Positions 13,857 to 23,628 of a DNA stretch of 64,000 nt are shown piece after piece; the first letter of the stretch is position 1, and each line of letters starts with the position of its first letter. The position numbers and the translations under genes were made by a program. The notes under the pieces were generated by a model that saw only the letters and a program-made list of their open reading frames with translations, ran no database searches and had not been told where the DNA came from. The stretch comes from JADJOY01 sp046331705 [NCBI: bacterium] (lineage in GTDB: Bacteria; JADJOY01): contig JAXLQJ010000021.1 in NCBI GenBank assembly GCA_046331705.1, forward strand, positions 43,943 through 107,942. Direction: 5' to 3'.

Positions 13857-15533
13857 TCAACGCTCGTCGTCGGGGGGCCGAGCGCAGGCGAGCGCGATCA
13901 AATCCGCGATTCCCGGGGAATTCCCGCTGTCCAGCACCGAGGCCAGGCGCCCCGCGGCTTCTCCACCGTGGCGCCTCCCGAGCTCGCGCTCGCACTTGGC
14001 CCGCACCGCCGCAAGTCGATCGTTTTCCCCCGGCGCGCCGACGGGTACCTCCTGGGTGGCGCAAAGCCGGCGGCCGTCGTGGAGCACGATCGTCACCGTC
14101 GCTGGAAAGGCCATCCGGAAGGCCGTGAGATCCACCGAGCCGAGGTCCGGACGTGTGCCGCGCAGGCGGGCATCCGCTCGCCGTGCGCGCCCCCGGCGCA
14201 GCGCCGCGCGCAGCCGCCGGCGGTGCGCGCCGAGCAATCCCGCGAGGTCGAGGCCGTGACTGCGCCGCCCTCCCAGCTCGCGCGCATAGCCGCGCGCCAC
14301 CTTCCAGAAGTCGACCAGACGCAGCGCGGCGACCACCGAGCTCGAACCGAACGCCCCGTCGAAGGCCTCGGCGACGGTCAGCGTGGCGCCCCAATCGTGG
14401 CGCAGCACCACGCGGCTCGCGAGCGCGCGCAGCGTGGTCTCGTGCATGGCGAGGAACTCGGGCTCGAGCTCGCGCGGCGTGAGCGCGGCAGCCACCACGC
14501 CGATCGCGACGCTGAGCGGGATCGAGAAATTCGCGAACACCGCGCTCAGGCCCACCTCGGATCGATGCTCGGCCGAGAGGTTGTCCATCTCCACGGTGAG
14601 CAGGCTCGCGTCGACCTCGATGCGTTCGATGGCCTCGGGCGCCAGGGCATGCCCGTCCGTCACCCGCTGCTGGTCCAGCAACCGGAAGAGCGCATCCATG
14701 GTGGTATCGATGTAGGCGCAACCGGGATAGCGCTTGAACGCGAGCGTGTCGGTGACCCACGAGCGGCCGAGCCCGGTCATCGCGTGCGGGATGGGGACGA
14801 ACGAGAAGAAGCGCCACAGGCCCTTGCGGCGGTGCTCGAAGATCTCGCGCGCGCCCGTCAGCCCCTCCGCAGCGCAGTACGCGGCCTGGACACCGGCGAT
14901 CGTCGGGCCGGCGGCGGTGAGCACCTTGCTGCCGGGCCCCATGAACCCCGGCCACAACGTGAACGTGGGCTGGTAGAGCGCGATGGCGAGGGCGTGCGCC
15001 GTGCGCGCGGCGTCGAGGCCGAGGATCTTGGCGCCCGCCGCCGCCGCGCCGGCCGCGTGGATGAAGCTCCACGCCTGCCCGTTCTGCGGGCCGAGCACGC
15101 AGCTCGCGCCCACGCGCCCGGCGATCTCGTTGGCCACCACCTGCGCCAGCAACAGCTCGTCCATGGTGCGCCCCTCGAGCTCCGCGATCGCCAGGCTCGC
15201 GAGCACCGCCGAGTGACCGGTGTGGCCGAGGTAGAGATAGTCGTCGTAGTCGAGCGCCATGCTGCGGGCGCTCGACACGGTCAACGCGTCGGCGAGCGAC
15301 CATCGCTCGCCGGTGGGCAACACCGTGACGCGGCCCGGCGTCGCGTGTCGCGCCACCGCGCGCTCGACGGCGCGCGCTTCCTCGGTGGGCGTCCCGGCGT
15401 GGATGGAAGCCACCACGTTCACGAGCTGGTGCCGCGCCAGCTCCAGCACTCGCTGCGGCACGTCCTCGACGCGCACGGTGGCGATCCACGCGCCGAGCCT
15501 CTCGCCGACCGTCGCGCCCACGGGGATCTTCAT
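13857..15533 (-). CDS. MmgE/PrpD family protein
   Basis: A 558-residue member of the MmgE/PrpD family, which includes 2-methylcitrate dehydratase and related lyases, epimerases and decarboxylases. Family features are an all-helical domain around SARSMALDYDDYLYLGHTGH, then VVANEIAGRVG, and a second domain with HRKGLWRFFSFVPIP and KRYPGCAYIDTTMDAL. The reaction cannot be assigned: no prpB or prpC is nearby. The ATG at 15533 is chosen because the conserved domain starts directly after it; upstream sequence in frame is basic and nonconserved. Confidence 0.82.
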   Translation of the reverse strand: MKIPVGATVGERLGAWIATVRVEDVPQRVLELARHQLVNVVASIHAGTPTEEARAVERAVARHATPGRVTVLPTGERWSLADALTVSSARSMALDYDDYLYLGHTGHSAVLASLAIAELEGRTMDELLLAQVVANEIAGRVGASCVLGPQNGQAWSFIHAAGAAAAGAKILGLDAARTAHALAIALYQPTFTLWPGFMGPGSKVLTAAGPTIAGVQAAYCAAEGLTGAREIFEHRRKGLWRFFSFVPIPHAMTGLGRSWVTDTLAFKRYPGCAYIDTTMDALFRLLDQQRVTDGHALAPEAIERIEVDASLLTVEMDNLSAEHRSEVGLSAVFANFSIPLSVAIGVVAAALTPRELEPEFLAMHETTLRALASRVVLRHDWGATLTVAEAFDGAFGSSSVVAALRLVDFWKVARGYARELGGRRSHGLDLAGLLGAHRRRLRAALRRGRARRADARLRGTRPDLGSVDLTAFRMAFPATVTIVLHDGRRLCATQEVPVGAPGENDRLAAVRAKCERELGRRHGGEAAGRLASVLDSGNSPGIADLIALACARPPDDER

Positions 15534-15790
15534 CGCCGATCGAGCCTCCGCTGCTTCGGGTTTCGAGGAAACGCGCACTGCAATTTCGGGCGCCAATCTC
15601 GCTTGCGAGCGCCGCGCGCTCCCGGATACGCTCCTCGTTCTCGGCAAGCGTGCCACGCGCGAAGCCCGACGGGCGAGGCACACGGCGTGCATTGGGATTT
15701 CCACCGGGGTATGCTCTTGTTTTCGATCGACGTCTCGGCGCAGCGCGTACCGCCTCCGTGCAGTGACGCGAGACGAGCGAGCGAGCGACG

Positions 15791-17221
15791 ATGACCGCCA
15801 CCCGCAGTACCGTCCTGGTCGTCGACGATCTGGAGCCGGCGCGCAACATGCTGCGCCGCCTGCTCCATCGCGAAGGATTCGAGGTGCTCACCGCCGCCGA
15901 CGGCAGCCATGCCATCGAGGCGATCGCGAGCCATCCGATCGACCTGGTGCTCCTCGACATGGCCATGCCCGGCATGGACGGCCTCGAGGTCTTGCGCCAC
16001 GTGCGCACCGACCATTCCGCCGCCGAGCTGCCGGTGATCATCCAGACCGCCTACACCAAGCGCGAGGAGATGATCGAGGCGCTCGAGATCGGCGCCAACG
16101 ATTTCGTCTCGAAGCCCATCGACTTCCCCGTCCTGCTGGCGCGCATTCGCGCGCAGCTTCGGGTCCGCGAGGCGAAGAGCGGGACGGTGGGCGGGGCACC
16201 GGCAGCGGACGGTGTCGCCGCGAGGCGCATCGAGCTGCGCCCCGGGACCGTCATCGCGAACCGCTACGAGATCCTGCTGGAGATCGGTGCCGGCAACTTC
16301 GCGTCGATCTACCGCGCGCGGCACCTGGCGCTCGACCAAGAGGTCGCCGTGAAGGTGCTGCGCGCCGAGATCGCCGACCGCACCGATGCGCTGGCCCGCT
16401 TCCGGGCGGAAGCCACGTTGGCGCGGCAGCTCAACCATCCCAACGCGATCACGGTCCTCGACTTCGGCGTCACGGCCCAGGGCCTCCCGTACCTGGTGAT
16501 GGAGCTGCTGCACGGACGCTCGCTGTCCGATCTGCTGCGCCAGCGCGCTCGCCTCAGCCCGCGGCAATGCGCGGAGATCCTGCTGCCCGTCTGCCACGTG
16601 CTCGCGGAGGCTCACGACCAGGGCATCATCCATCGCGACCTCAAGCCGTCGAACATCTACCTGGCGCACATGGGGCGTCGGGAGATCGTCAAGGTGGTCG
16701 ACTTCGGCATCGCCAAGCTGCTCACGGACCTCAACACCTCGGCCAGCCTGACCGTCGAGGGCTCGTGGGTGGGGACACCCGCGTACATGGCGCCCGAGCG
16801 GCTGCGCAACGATCCCTACGACGGCCGATCGGACGTCTACAGCCTGGGCGTGATGCTCTTCGAGATGCTGACCGGCCAGCTGCCGTTCCAGTCGCGCGAC
16901 GACGATCCGGTCGCCGTCGCGCTGCAGCACCTCACCGCGGTGCCGCCTCGGCCGCGCACGCTGGTGCCCGACGTTCCGTCCGACCTGGAAACGGTGGTCA
17001 TGCGCTGCATGGCGAAGGAGGCCAATCTGCGGCCGACCGCGATCGAGCTCGCCGAGCTGGTGGCTCGGGCCGTTGGAGTCGAGTACCGCAGCAGCACCGA
17101 GCACGGCGGCGAGGCCATCGTCGTGGATGCACCTTGCCCGCAGCCCCTCGACGAGCCCGCCTGGGTCCGCACCACCGTGCACGTCTCGAAGCCCGCCAGC
17201 CACGCCAAGCCGAAGACCTGA
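15791..17221 (+). CDS. response regulator receiver fused to a Ser/Thr protein kinase
   Basis: 476 residues joining a CheY-like receiver (about 7-125) to a eukaryote-type Ser/Thr kinase (about 159-430). The receiver keeps the acidic pocket (VVDD at 10-13), phospho-acceptor D56, T86 and K108. The kinase has GAGNFASIY, catalytic lysine K188, HRDLKPSN (281-288), DFG (304-306) and APE (334-336), so both parts look active. A histidine kinase signal could thus control Ser/Thr phosphorylation directly. No membrane segment follows the kinase; the tail is short. No cognate histidine kinase is next to it. It lies head to head with the MmgE/PrpD gene. Confidence 0.95.
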   Translation: MTATRSTVLVVDDLEPARNMLRRLLHREGFEVLTAADGSHAIEAIASHPIDLVLLDMAMPGMDGLEVLRHVRTDHSAAELPVIIQTAYTKREEMIEALEIGANDFVSKPIDFPVLLARIRAQLRVREAKSGTVGGAPAADGVAARRIELRPGTVIANRYEILLEIGAGNFASIYRARHLALDQEVAVKVLRAEIADRTDALARFRAEATLARQLNHPNAITVLDFGVTAQGLPYLVMELLHGRSLSDLLRQRARLSPRQCAEILLPVCHVLAEAHDQGIIHRDLKPSNIYLAHMGRREIVKVVDFGIAKLLTDLNTSASLTVEGSWVGTPAYMAPERLRNDPYDGRSDVYSLGVMLFEMLTGQLPFQSRDDDPVAVALQHLTAVPPRPRTLVPDVPSDLETVVMRCMAKEANLRPTAIELAELVARAVGVEYRSSTEHGGEAIVVDAPCPQPLDEPAWVRTTVHVSKPASHAKPKT

Positions 17222-17278
17222 TTCGCCGCGCGTCGGGGTGCGAGCTCCTCCCCTTTCGCGCGGCGGGCGCGAGGAACC

Positions 17279-17989
17279 ATGCCCACTGCATTCGTCGCGG
17301 GAGCGACAGGATTCACCGGCCGCGAGGTCGTGCGGCTGCTGGCGCAGTCCGGCGCGACGGCGATCGCCCACGTGCGCCCCGACTCCCCCAGCCTCGGCCA
17401 TTGGCAGGAGCGGTTCGCGAGCATGGGTGCCCGCGTCGATGCCACCCCCTGGGCGCTCGGGCCGATGACGGAAACCATCCGCCAGCTCGATCCCGAGTGG
17501 GTGTTCTGCTTGATCGGCACGACGCGCAAGCGGGGCCGCCAGGCCGTCGAGACGGGGCGACCGGCCGAGACGTACGAGAGCGTCGACTACGGCCTGACCA
17601 AGCTGCTGGCGGACGCGACGGTCGCTTCCGGCCGCCGACCGCGCTTCGTCTATCTCTCGGCGGCGGGAGTTTCGGCGCGCGCCGGCGGCGCGTACGGTCG
17701 GGCGCGCTGGAAGGCCGAGCAAGCGGTGCGCGCGAGCGGCCTCCCGTTCACGATCGCGCGCCCCTCGTTCATCGTCGGCGCGGGCCGCGACGAGCCGCGT
17801 CCCGCCGAGCTCGCCGGCGCACGGGCCATCGACGGGCTCCTCACGGTGGTCGGCGCGATCGGGCTAGGCCGCGTCCGCGATCGCTATCGCTCGACGACCA
17901 ACACGGTGCTCGCACGCGCGCTCGTCCGGCTCGCGGAAGACCCGGCCGCGCGGGACGCCATCGTGGAATCCGAAGACCTGCACCACTGA
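17279..17989 (+). CDS. NAD(P)-binding Rossmann-fold protein (atypical SDR)
   Basis: 236 residues with an N-terminal dinucleotide-binding GATGFTG motif (residues 8-14) and the pattern of atypical short-chain dehydrogenases of the NAD(P)H-binding/NmrA-like type. The YLSAAG and ARPSFIVG segments fit this group. The usual YxxxK is not clear, although AYGRARWKAE may provide a Tyr and Lys. Probably a soluble redox or sensor protein; substrate unknown. GAGG four bases before the ATG is the likely ribosome site. It follows the receiver-kinase gene by 57 bases and may be co-transcribed. Confidence 0.75.
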   Translation: MPTAFVAGATGFTGREVVRLLAQSGATAIAHVRPDSPSLGHWQERFASMGARVDATPWALGPMTETIRQLDPEWVFCLIGTTRKRGRQAVETGRPAETYESVDYGLTKLLADATVASGRRPRFVYLSAAGVSARAGGAYGRARWKAEQAVRASGLPFTIARPSFIVGAGRDEPRPAELAGARAIDGLLTVVGAIGLGRVRDRYRSTTNTVLARALVRLAEDPAARDAIVESEDLHH

Positions 17990-18021
17990 GCCGTCCCGAA
18001 CGCGACTCGGCCCTTCCCGGC

Positions 18022-20631
18022 TCAGAAGCGCGCCAGCCAGCGGATCCGCTCGAAGCCCTCCGCCGCCTTCGGCGGGCGCGCGTCGACGAGCCGGAACGCG
18101 ACGCGCAGGATCGAAGCGCCGCCACTGGCCGGCTCACGGCGGGTGGACAGCTCCTCGACGGACATGCCGTCGGGCACCTGCACGTCGAAGCCGGCGAACG
18201 CGAATCCGCTCGGCACGTGGAACGCCAGCCGGTGCACGAACGGCGCGAAGGCCGTCCCCACCGATCCTTCCTGCACGCCGGCCAGCGTGCGGGCCGCGCC
18301 ATCCCATTCCAGCGACTCGATCACGCCCACGCCGCCCAGCACGTGGCGGTTCGTGCCGAGGAGCTGCGGCCGGTCGAGCTTGGGTCGAAGCGCGATCGCG
18401 CGCGCCGTGTGGGGCGGCACGTCGACCGAAAGCGTGCTCTCGATCTCGCCCAGGAACGATTCGGTCCAGAACTCCCACGCGAGCTTGGGGGTGGCGGGGT
18501 CGAGCCCCGCGGCAGCGAGATCCACGTCGATGCGCCGCGGCTCGTCGGGTAGCGCCAGGTACGGGTTCACGGCGAGATCGCGATTGCGCCCCCAATGCGT
18601 GAGACCGATCACGTGGTAAGGCTCGGGGAAGTCGGGCACGGGCAGGCTCTCGACCTCGGGATACTCGCGCGTCAGCACGTCGAGCGGGCGAGCGGCGCGT
18701 CCGTGGATGGGAAGCAACGCGCGAATCGACGCGATCGCCTCGGGTGAGAGGTCGACGAGCTTGTCACCGAGCTTCACGATCCCACCGCTCATCGCCACGA
18801 ACTGGGCCAGCGCCTGCGACTCGCTCAGCGTGAGCGGCGGCAGGCTGGTGTCGGCGTGGGAGCGGAAGAAGATCAGATCGGGATGGACCAGCCACACGCG
18901 ATCGTGGAGGAACCAGCGCCGCGCGGCTGCGCGCACGGTGGGTTTGATGCCTTGGTTCGACAGGTCCTCGAAGACGTTGCTCGGGCGCGGATCCTCGCCG
19001 TCCCAAACCGGTTGGGTATCGAGCGTGACGCGATTGGCGTCCACGAGGTCGTACGTGGGGCCGACCACCGAGACCGTGAGAAAGAACGTGTCGGGTCCGA
19101 TGGCGTCGCGCACCACGCGGTGCGCGGCACGAAACGCCTCGACGCGCGTGACGTCCTGCTGCTGCCAGCCGTGGCTCATCAGGAAGTAGTAGCCGAAATC
19201 GAGCTTGATCCAGCGCGCCCCCCAGCCCACGACCTTGCGCATGAGCGCGTCGAGCCACGCGCGCACGTCCTGGCGCGTGAGATCGAGGGGAACCTGATCG
19301 TCGTCGATGGTGAAGGTGCCGACGAGATCCTTCTGCGCGACCCACTCGGGGTGTTCGCGCACCAGCTTCGAGTCGAAGCGCGCGGAATACGGGCTGATCC
19401 ACACACCCGGGCGAAAGCCGCGCCGCGCGATCTCGCCCATCAGCCACTGGATCCCGTTCTGTTCTCCGTGCCGCGGAAAGCGATCGGCGCGCACCTCCCA
19501 GTCGCCCTGGGCGACCTGCCAGCCGTCGTCGATCTGGAACCAGCGCATCCCCCACTTGCGCAGCTCGCGATCCGCCACGTCGAGATTGGCGAGGATGATC
19601 TGCTCGTCGATGTCGGTGCCATAGCCGCCCGAGCCGCTCGACCCCGTCCACGAGTTCCAGCCGTCGGGGACGCCGATCTCGGGATGACGCTCGGTCCACG
19701 GCACGATGCCCAGCCAGGTGCGTACCGCGTCGGCGTAGCGTTCGAGCTGGGGCAGCAGATCGGCGCCGCGGATGTCCACGTAGAGCGGCTCGGCTTCGAG
19801 CCGCTCGCCCGGCGCGACTCGGACCGCCGGCGTGAGCACGTTCAGCGTCTCGACGGCGAGGGCACCGTCGGAAGTGGCGGACGCCGCCGTGGAGACCAGC
19901 GGCTCGCCGCGCGCGAACGAGAGCCCACCGATGACCACGCTCGTGCCGCGCGCCAGGTCCGCGATCCCGGCGTTCCAGTTGGCGGCCGATGGTGCGGTGC
20001 CAGGCACCACGCGCGCCGCGAAATCGAAGTAGCTCACAGCGCCGTTCTCGAGGACGCGCAGCGTGCCGGGATCGCTCTCGGGAAACAGTCCGCCGGGATG
20101 GTCGCGGCCGGCGACCACCGCCGAGAGATCGCCGATGACGATCGGCTCCGCGCCGACGTTGGTCGCGGCCAGGCGCACCACGGCACCCGGGAAGGCGCCG
20201 CCGAGCGGCAGCGCGATCGTCTGTTCGAGCTCCACGCCATCGCCGGAGCGCGTCACCGTCAGGGCAGCCATGGCGCCGAGCGGCGAGTCCGCCCGCTCGA
20301 CGTGCCAATCGCCGAGCGCCAGCTCGTCGCTCGACCAGCGTGAGCTGGCGCGAAACGCTCGTCCGCGTGCCTCGGAAGTGGCAGCCACGAGCACCCGCGC
20401 TGCGTCGGGGCCTCCGTCGTTGCCGTCGCCAGGCGCCCCCAGCGTGAACGAGCCGTGCGTGAGATCGTAGGCGAGATCCAGCGAATCGGTGACGACCCGC
20501 ACCTCGCCAGGCGCGCGAATCACGCGAAAGCCGTCGGCCACCGAGGAGCCGCTCCCGCCGCCGCAAGCGGCGAGCGCGCCGAACGAGACGAGCACCACCA
20601 GCCGCGTCGCGCCGCGGGCGTCCGCCTTCAC
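18022..20631 (-). CDS. secreted lipoprotein glycosidase, GH36/alpha-galactosidase-like
   Basis: 869 residues from a GTG start at 20631 that overlaps the TGA of the upstream gene (GTGA). The N-terminus VKADARG plus a hydrophobic core ending LAAC is a lipoprotein signal. The barrel domain resembles clan GH-D enzymes: WIKLDFGYY supplies a likely nucleophile D478, and the RVTLDTQPVW segment a likely acid/base D538. WFQIDDGWQ and GVWISPYSAR are also typical. A beta-sandwich N-terminal domain and a C-terminal beta domain flank the barrel. Substrate unknown; probably alpha-galactosides or related sugars, acting outside the inner membrane. Coupling to the dockerin-like lipoprotein upstream suggests joint function. 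Confidence 0.8.
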   Translation of the reverse strand: MKADARGATRLVVLVSFGALAACGGGSGSSVADGFRVIRAPGEVRVVTDSLDLAYDLTHGSFTLGAPGDGNDGGPDAARVLVAATSEARGRAFRASSRWSSDELALGDWHVERADSPLGAMAALTVTRSGDGVELEQTIALPLGGAFPGAVVRLAATNVGAEPIVIGDLSAVVAGRDHPGGLFPESDPGTLRVLENGAVSYFDFAARVVPGTAPSAANWNAGIADLARGTSVVIGGLSFARGEPLVSTAASATSDGALAVETLNVLTPAVRVAPGERLEAEPLYVDIRGADLLPQLERYADAVRTWLGIVPWTERHPEIGVPDGWNSWTGSSGSGGYGTDIDEQIILANLDVADRELRKWGMRWFQIDDGWQVAQGDWEVRADRFPRHGEQNGIQWLMGEIARRGFRPGVWISPYSARFDSKLVREHPEWVAQKDLVGTFTIDDDQVPLDLTRQDVRAWLDALMRKVVGWGARWIKLDFGYYFLMSHGWQQQDVTRVEAFRAAHRVVRDAIGPDTFFLTVSVVGPTYDLVDANRVTLDTQPVWDGEDPRPSNVFEDLSNQGIKPTVRAAARRWFLHDRVWLVHPDLIFFRSHADTSLPPLTLSESQALAQFVAMSGGIVKLGDKLVDLSPEAIASIRALLPIHGRAARPLDVLTREYPEVESLPVPDFPEPYHVIGLTHWGRNRDLAVNPYLALPDEPRRIDVDLAAAGLDPATPKLAWEFWTESFLGEIESTLSVDVPPHTARAIALRPKLDRPQLLGTNRHVLGGVGVIESLEWDGAARTLAGVQEGSVGTAFAPFVHRLAFHVPSGFAFAGFDVQVPDGMSVEELSTRREPASGGASILRVAFRLVDARPPKAAEGFERIRWLARF

Positions 20632-22784
20632 GGCTCGTACCAGCAGCCGTCGGCCGCCGCGAGAAAGCGGCGATCGAGGGCGTCGACCGCGCCGGTGTGA
20701 TCGAGATCCGCGCCGTCGCACCAGGCGTTCCGCTGAGCGCACCGCCGCGAGCCCGGCGCCTGCGCGGCGGCTTCGAAGCGCCGGACGTCGCTCGCATCCA
20801 CGCGCCCGTTCCCGTCGAGGTCCGCGCGTCCACAGCCCGCCGCCGCCCAGGTGCAGTCGAGGATCTGCGGCGCGAAGGTGCAGAGCGACAGCTCGTCGAA
20901 CAGGCTCAGCCCGCCCACCGAGCGATGGCGCGGATTCTCGACGGGCCGCCACTCGCCGTCGGGACCTTGGGCCTCGTAGCCGTCGCTGGTGCGCCGCACC
21001 GGCGGCCGGTCGCCGAAACGCTCGCGATAGCGCGCCACGCGCGGAACGTCGTAGGGGCCGGCGTTCGCGAGGCGATTCTCGATGGCGGCGGCGATCTCCT
21101 CGTCGGAACGCAGCGGCCACGGCTCGGTGTCCGCCATCGTGAGCAAGCCCTCGATGCTCGCGATGCTCGCCTCGGCGGCGGCGAAGTCGCCGAGATCGGC
21201 GCGCGTCACTGGTAGGCCGGCGATGGCGTCGTGGAGCGCCGCCTCGTAGCGCTCGGCTTCCCGCTCGGCGGGCGAGCGGCTGCCGTAGAGCAGATCGGCG
21301 AACGCACGCAGGAGATCGGTCTCCTGCTGCAGCGCAGCGCGTGCCTGGTCCGCGAGCACGGGATCGCGGACGAGATCGGCGTAGTGGACGAGCGCCGCTC
21401 CCGCGGCGACGATTTCCCGATAGTCGTCCTGGAACGAACCGAGCAACCCCACCGCGGTCCCCGGCGCCAACCGCTCCGCCAGCGCGATCGCGTCCCACCA
21501 CGGGATTCCCACGATCTCGAGGCGAGGAAACTCGGCCACGGTCGCGCCGCAGTACGCGTCGTCGAGGCCGGCGCAGAGGCGCTCCCCCGTCGGGATCGCG
21601 CAGCTGGTGAGACGCACCAACGGACCGAGCGCCTCCGCGATGAGCTTCTCGATGGAACCCGGGAGCGGCAGCGCGGGGACCGGTGTCGAGAGCCCCGGCG
21701 TCGAGATGGCACGTGCCAGGTAGGCGCGCGGACACTCCGACATGCTTCCCAGATCCTCCGGCTCACGGACGCCGTCCGGCCGCAGCTCGCCCGAGACGGT
21801 CAGCGTGTCGTAGTCGTGGTGCTCGTCCACGGTCATGATGCGCCCGCCGTTCTCCTCGATGAGATCGCCGACGTCGTGGCCCACGGCGAGCGCTCGCTGC
21901 GCGGCGTCGCGAACGAGCGGATCGGCGCCCTCGTCGCCGACCAGCGCCAGCGCCGTCAGATACCCGAGCGCCAGGTCCTGCGAGTTGTCGCGCGAGTTGT
22001 GATTCCCCCAGAAAGCTCCCGCCCAGACGTTGCCCTCGGGCGTGCGCATCAGCGACGAGCAGCAATCGCTGGAGCGGATGAAGCGCGGCAGCTCGGAGAA
22101 GACGTAGGTGATCGCGTAGGCGGTGGGGTCCTGTCCGGGCTTGAACGAGAAATAGAACTCGGCGGGGTTCTCTCGGTAGGTGAACGAGACGCCCGAATGG
22201 AACGCGCGGACGATCTCGGCCTCGAGCGCCGGCTCGAGACGCGCCGGCGAGACCACGGGTGCCCCGTCGCGCGTACGGGTGACCGTGCCCGTCGTGCCAT
22301 CCACGGTCCGCGTCCAGCCGGGAAAGGCCTCGCGCGCCGTGACGCCGCGGTGCCCGGTCACCTCCGAGATGAGCGCGAGACCCTCGAGCATGCGCACCAG
22401 CGTCAGCGCCAGCGAGCGCGAGCGATAGAGAGCGTACGCCTGAGCGACGGCGAACGTGGATGCACCGATGCGATTGTTGTCGGCGGGGCCGGGCACGATC
22501 TCGAAGTGGTGGCCGTCGCGCGCCACGGCCACGGTGCCGATCGTGGTCGCGGCACCGGTGTCGCCGACCAGCATGAAACGGTTCCACGCCAACACCGCAC
22601 GCTCGACGCGCTCCCGGTAGAAGAGCGAGAAGGCCCGCGCCGCCGCGTCTGCATCCGCGACCGGCGCCGCGGTTGCCGACTCCTCGTGGCCACTGGAACA
22701 GCCAGCGGCCACGAGCAGCGCCGCGAACGCGAGCGGGAGGATCGTCGAGCGCACCGAAAGACTCGCGGATCGAGGGGCTCGCAT
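20628..22784 (-). CDS. lipoprotein with C-terminal dockerin-like EF-hand repeats
   Basis: About 718 residues. The N-terminus has Arg residues, a hydrophobic core and LVAAGC, a lipobox. The central part is not a family I recognise; it has Cys pairs and acidic loops. The last 65 residues hold two dockerin type I-like calcium-loop repeats, ADLDGNGRVDASD and ADLDHTGAVDALD, separated by a Cys-containing segment. In other bacteria such repeats bind cohesins or act as calcium-folded stalks; no cohesin is visible in this window. It overlaps the glycosidase gene by four bases. ATG at 22784 is chosen because the signal peptide follows it. Confidence 0.7.
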   Translation of the reverse strand: MRAPRSASLSVRSTILPLAFAALLVAAGCSSGHEESATAAPVADADAAARAFSLFYRERVERAVLAWNRFMLVGDTGAATTIGTVAVARDGHHFEIVPGPADNNRIGASTFAVAQAYALYRSRSLALTLVRMLEGLALISEVTGHRGVTAREAFPGWTRTVDGTTGTVTRTRDGAPVVSPARLEPALEAEIVRAFHSGVSFTYRENPAEFYFSFKPGQDPTAYAITYVFSELPRFIRSSDCCSSLMRTPEGNVWAGAFWGNHNSRDNSQDLALGYLTALALVGDEGADPLVRDAAQRALAVGHDVGDLIEENGGRIMTVDEHHDYDTLTVSGELRPDGVREPEDLGSMSECPRAYLARAISTPGLSTPVPALPLPGSIEKLIAEALGPLVRLTSCAIPTGERLCAGLDDAYCGATVAEFPRLEIVGIPWWDAIALAERLAPGTAVGLLGSFQDDYREIVAAGAALVHYADLVRDPVLADQARAALQQETDLLRAFADLLYGSRSPAEREAERYEAALHDAIAGLPVTRADLGDFAAAEASIASIEGLLTMADTEPWPLRSDEEIAAAIENRLANAGPYDVPRVARYRERFGDRPPVRRTSDGYEAQGPDGEWRPVENPRHRSVGGLSLFDELSLCTFAPQILDCTWAAAGCGRADLDGNGRVDASDVRRFEAAAQAPGSRRCAQRNAWCDGADLDHTGAVDALDRRFLAAADGCWYEP

Positions 22785-22884
22785 CCTACGTCGCGGCTCG
22801 CGCCCTTCACCAGCCGGTTCGGAACGCGGCCCGCGCCGCGGCACGCGCTTCCGCGCGTCCGCCGAAGGTCTCGCGAGGTGCGGC

Positions 22885-23547
22885 TCAGGACGCGAGCCGC
22901 GCCACCTCGGCAGCGCCCGCGCGCGCCGCCAGCTCCTCGAACCAGCCGAGCGCCGCCGCCACGCGCTCGTGCAACGACGACGCCCCCCACACCAAGATCA
23001 GCGTGCGGGTGGTCTCGGCGCTGGTCTTGGTGCGCATCGCGTCCTTCACCGCGTTCGCGCACGGCCCCGCGGCGTCGGCGAGGCCGAGCAGCCCCTCGAC
23101 GTCGATCACGTGTCCCGCCGCGTTGAAGACGAAGCTCTCGCCCGGCGCACCCGGCACGACGCGCAGCGGCGCCTCGAGACGGCCCGCGTCCACGACGCTG
23201 ATCGGCAGCCCGCTGTGAAGCGAGACCGCGTTGCCCAGATCCACCGCGACGTTGATCGGCGCGAGCCCACCCTCCGCGGCGGCCCGCAGCAGATACTCGG
23301 ACGCGGGCTTACCTCGGCCCGTGGGCTTGTAGCCGGTGTGCCGAAGCACGTCGCGGATCGCACCTCGGATCGCATCGTCGGAGCGAAACGGAGCGCCGGC
23401 GGCATCGTTCGCGAGCAGGGTCGCGAGCCAATCGGGACTCGCCAGCGACCCGAGCGACGCCGCGAACCCGATCTCCAGCACGCCCAGCTCGAGCTTGGGA
23501 TGAGGCGCGATCTCGAGCGGCCCCAGCGACGTCGATACCGTGCTCAT
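22885..23547 (-). CDS. B3/4 (phenylalanyl-tRNA synthetase-like) domain protein
   Basis: 220 residues resembling free-standing B3/4 domains related to the editing region of PheRS beta. The core GYKPTGRGKPASEYLLRAA and NVAVDLGNAVSLHSGLPISV is typical. Such proteins are thought to hydrolyse or bind mischarged tRNA or amino-acid derivatives, but this is not established for the family. A strong ribosome site, GGAGGAACGA, directly precedes the ATG at 23547. It lies upstream of the dockerin-like lipoprotein on the same strand (100-base gap) and diverges from the thioesterase. Confidence 0.75.
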   Translation of the reverse strand: MSTVSTSLGPLEIAPHPKLELGVLEIGFAASLGSLASPDWLATLLANDAAGAPFRSDDAIRGAIRDVLRHTGYKPTGRGKPASEYLLRAAAEGGLAPINVAVDLGNAVSLHSGLPISVVDAGRLEAPLRVVPGAPGESFVFNAAGHVIDVEGLLGLADAAGPCANAVKDAMRTKTSAETTRTLILVWGASSLHERVAAALGWFEELAARAGAAEVARLAS

Positions 23548-23628
23548 TCGTTCCTCCGGTAGTCTCCCGCTGCGCAAGCGGCGAGATCCTGACCCGCGCG
23601 TTCCTTCCCCGGCAACCGGAGCCCGACC

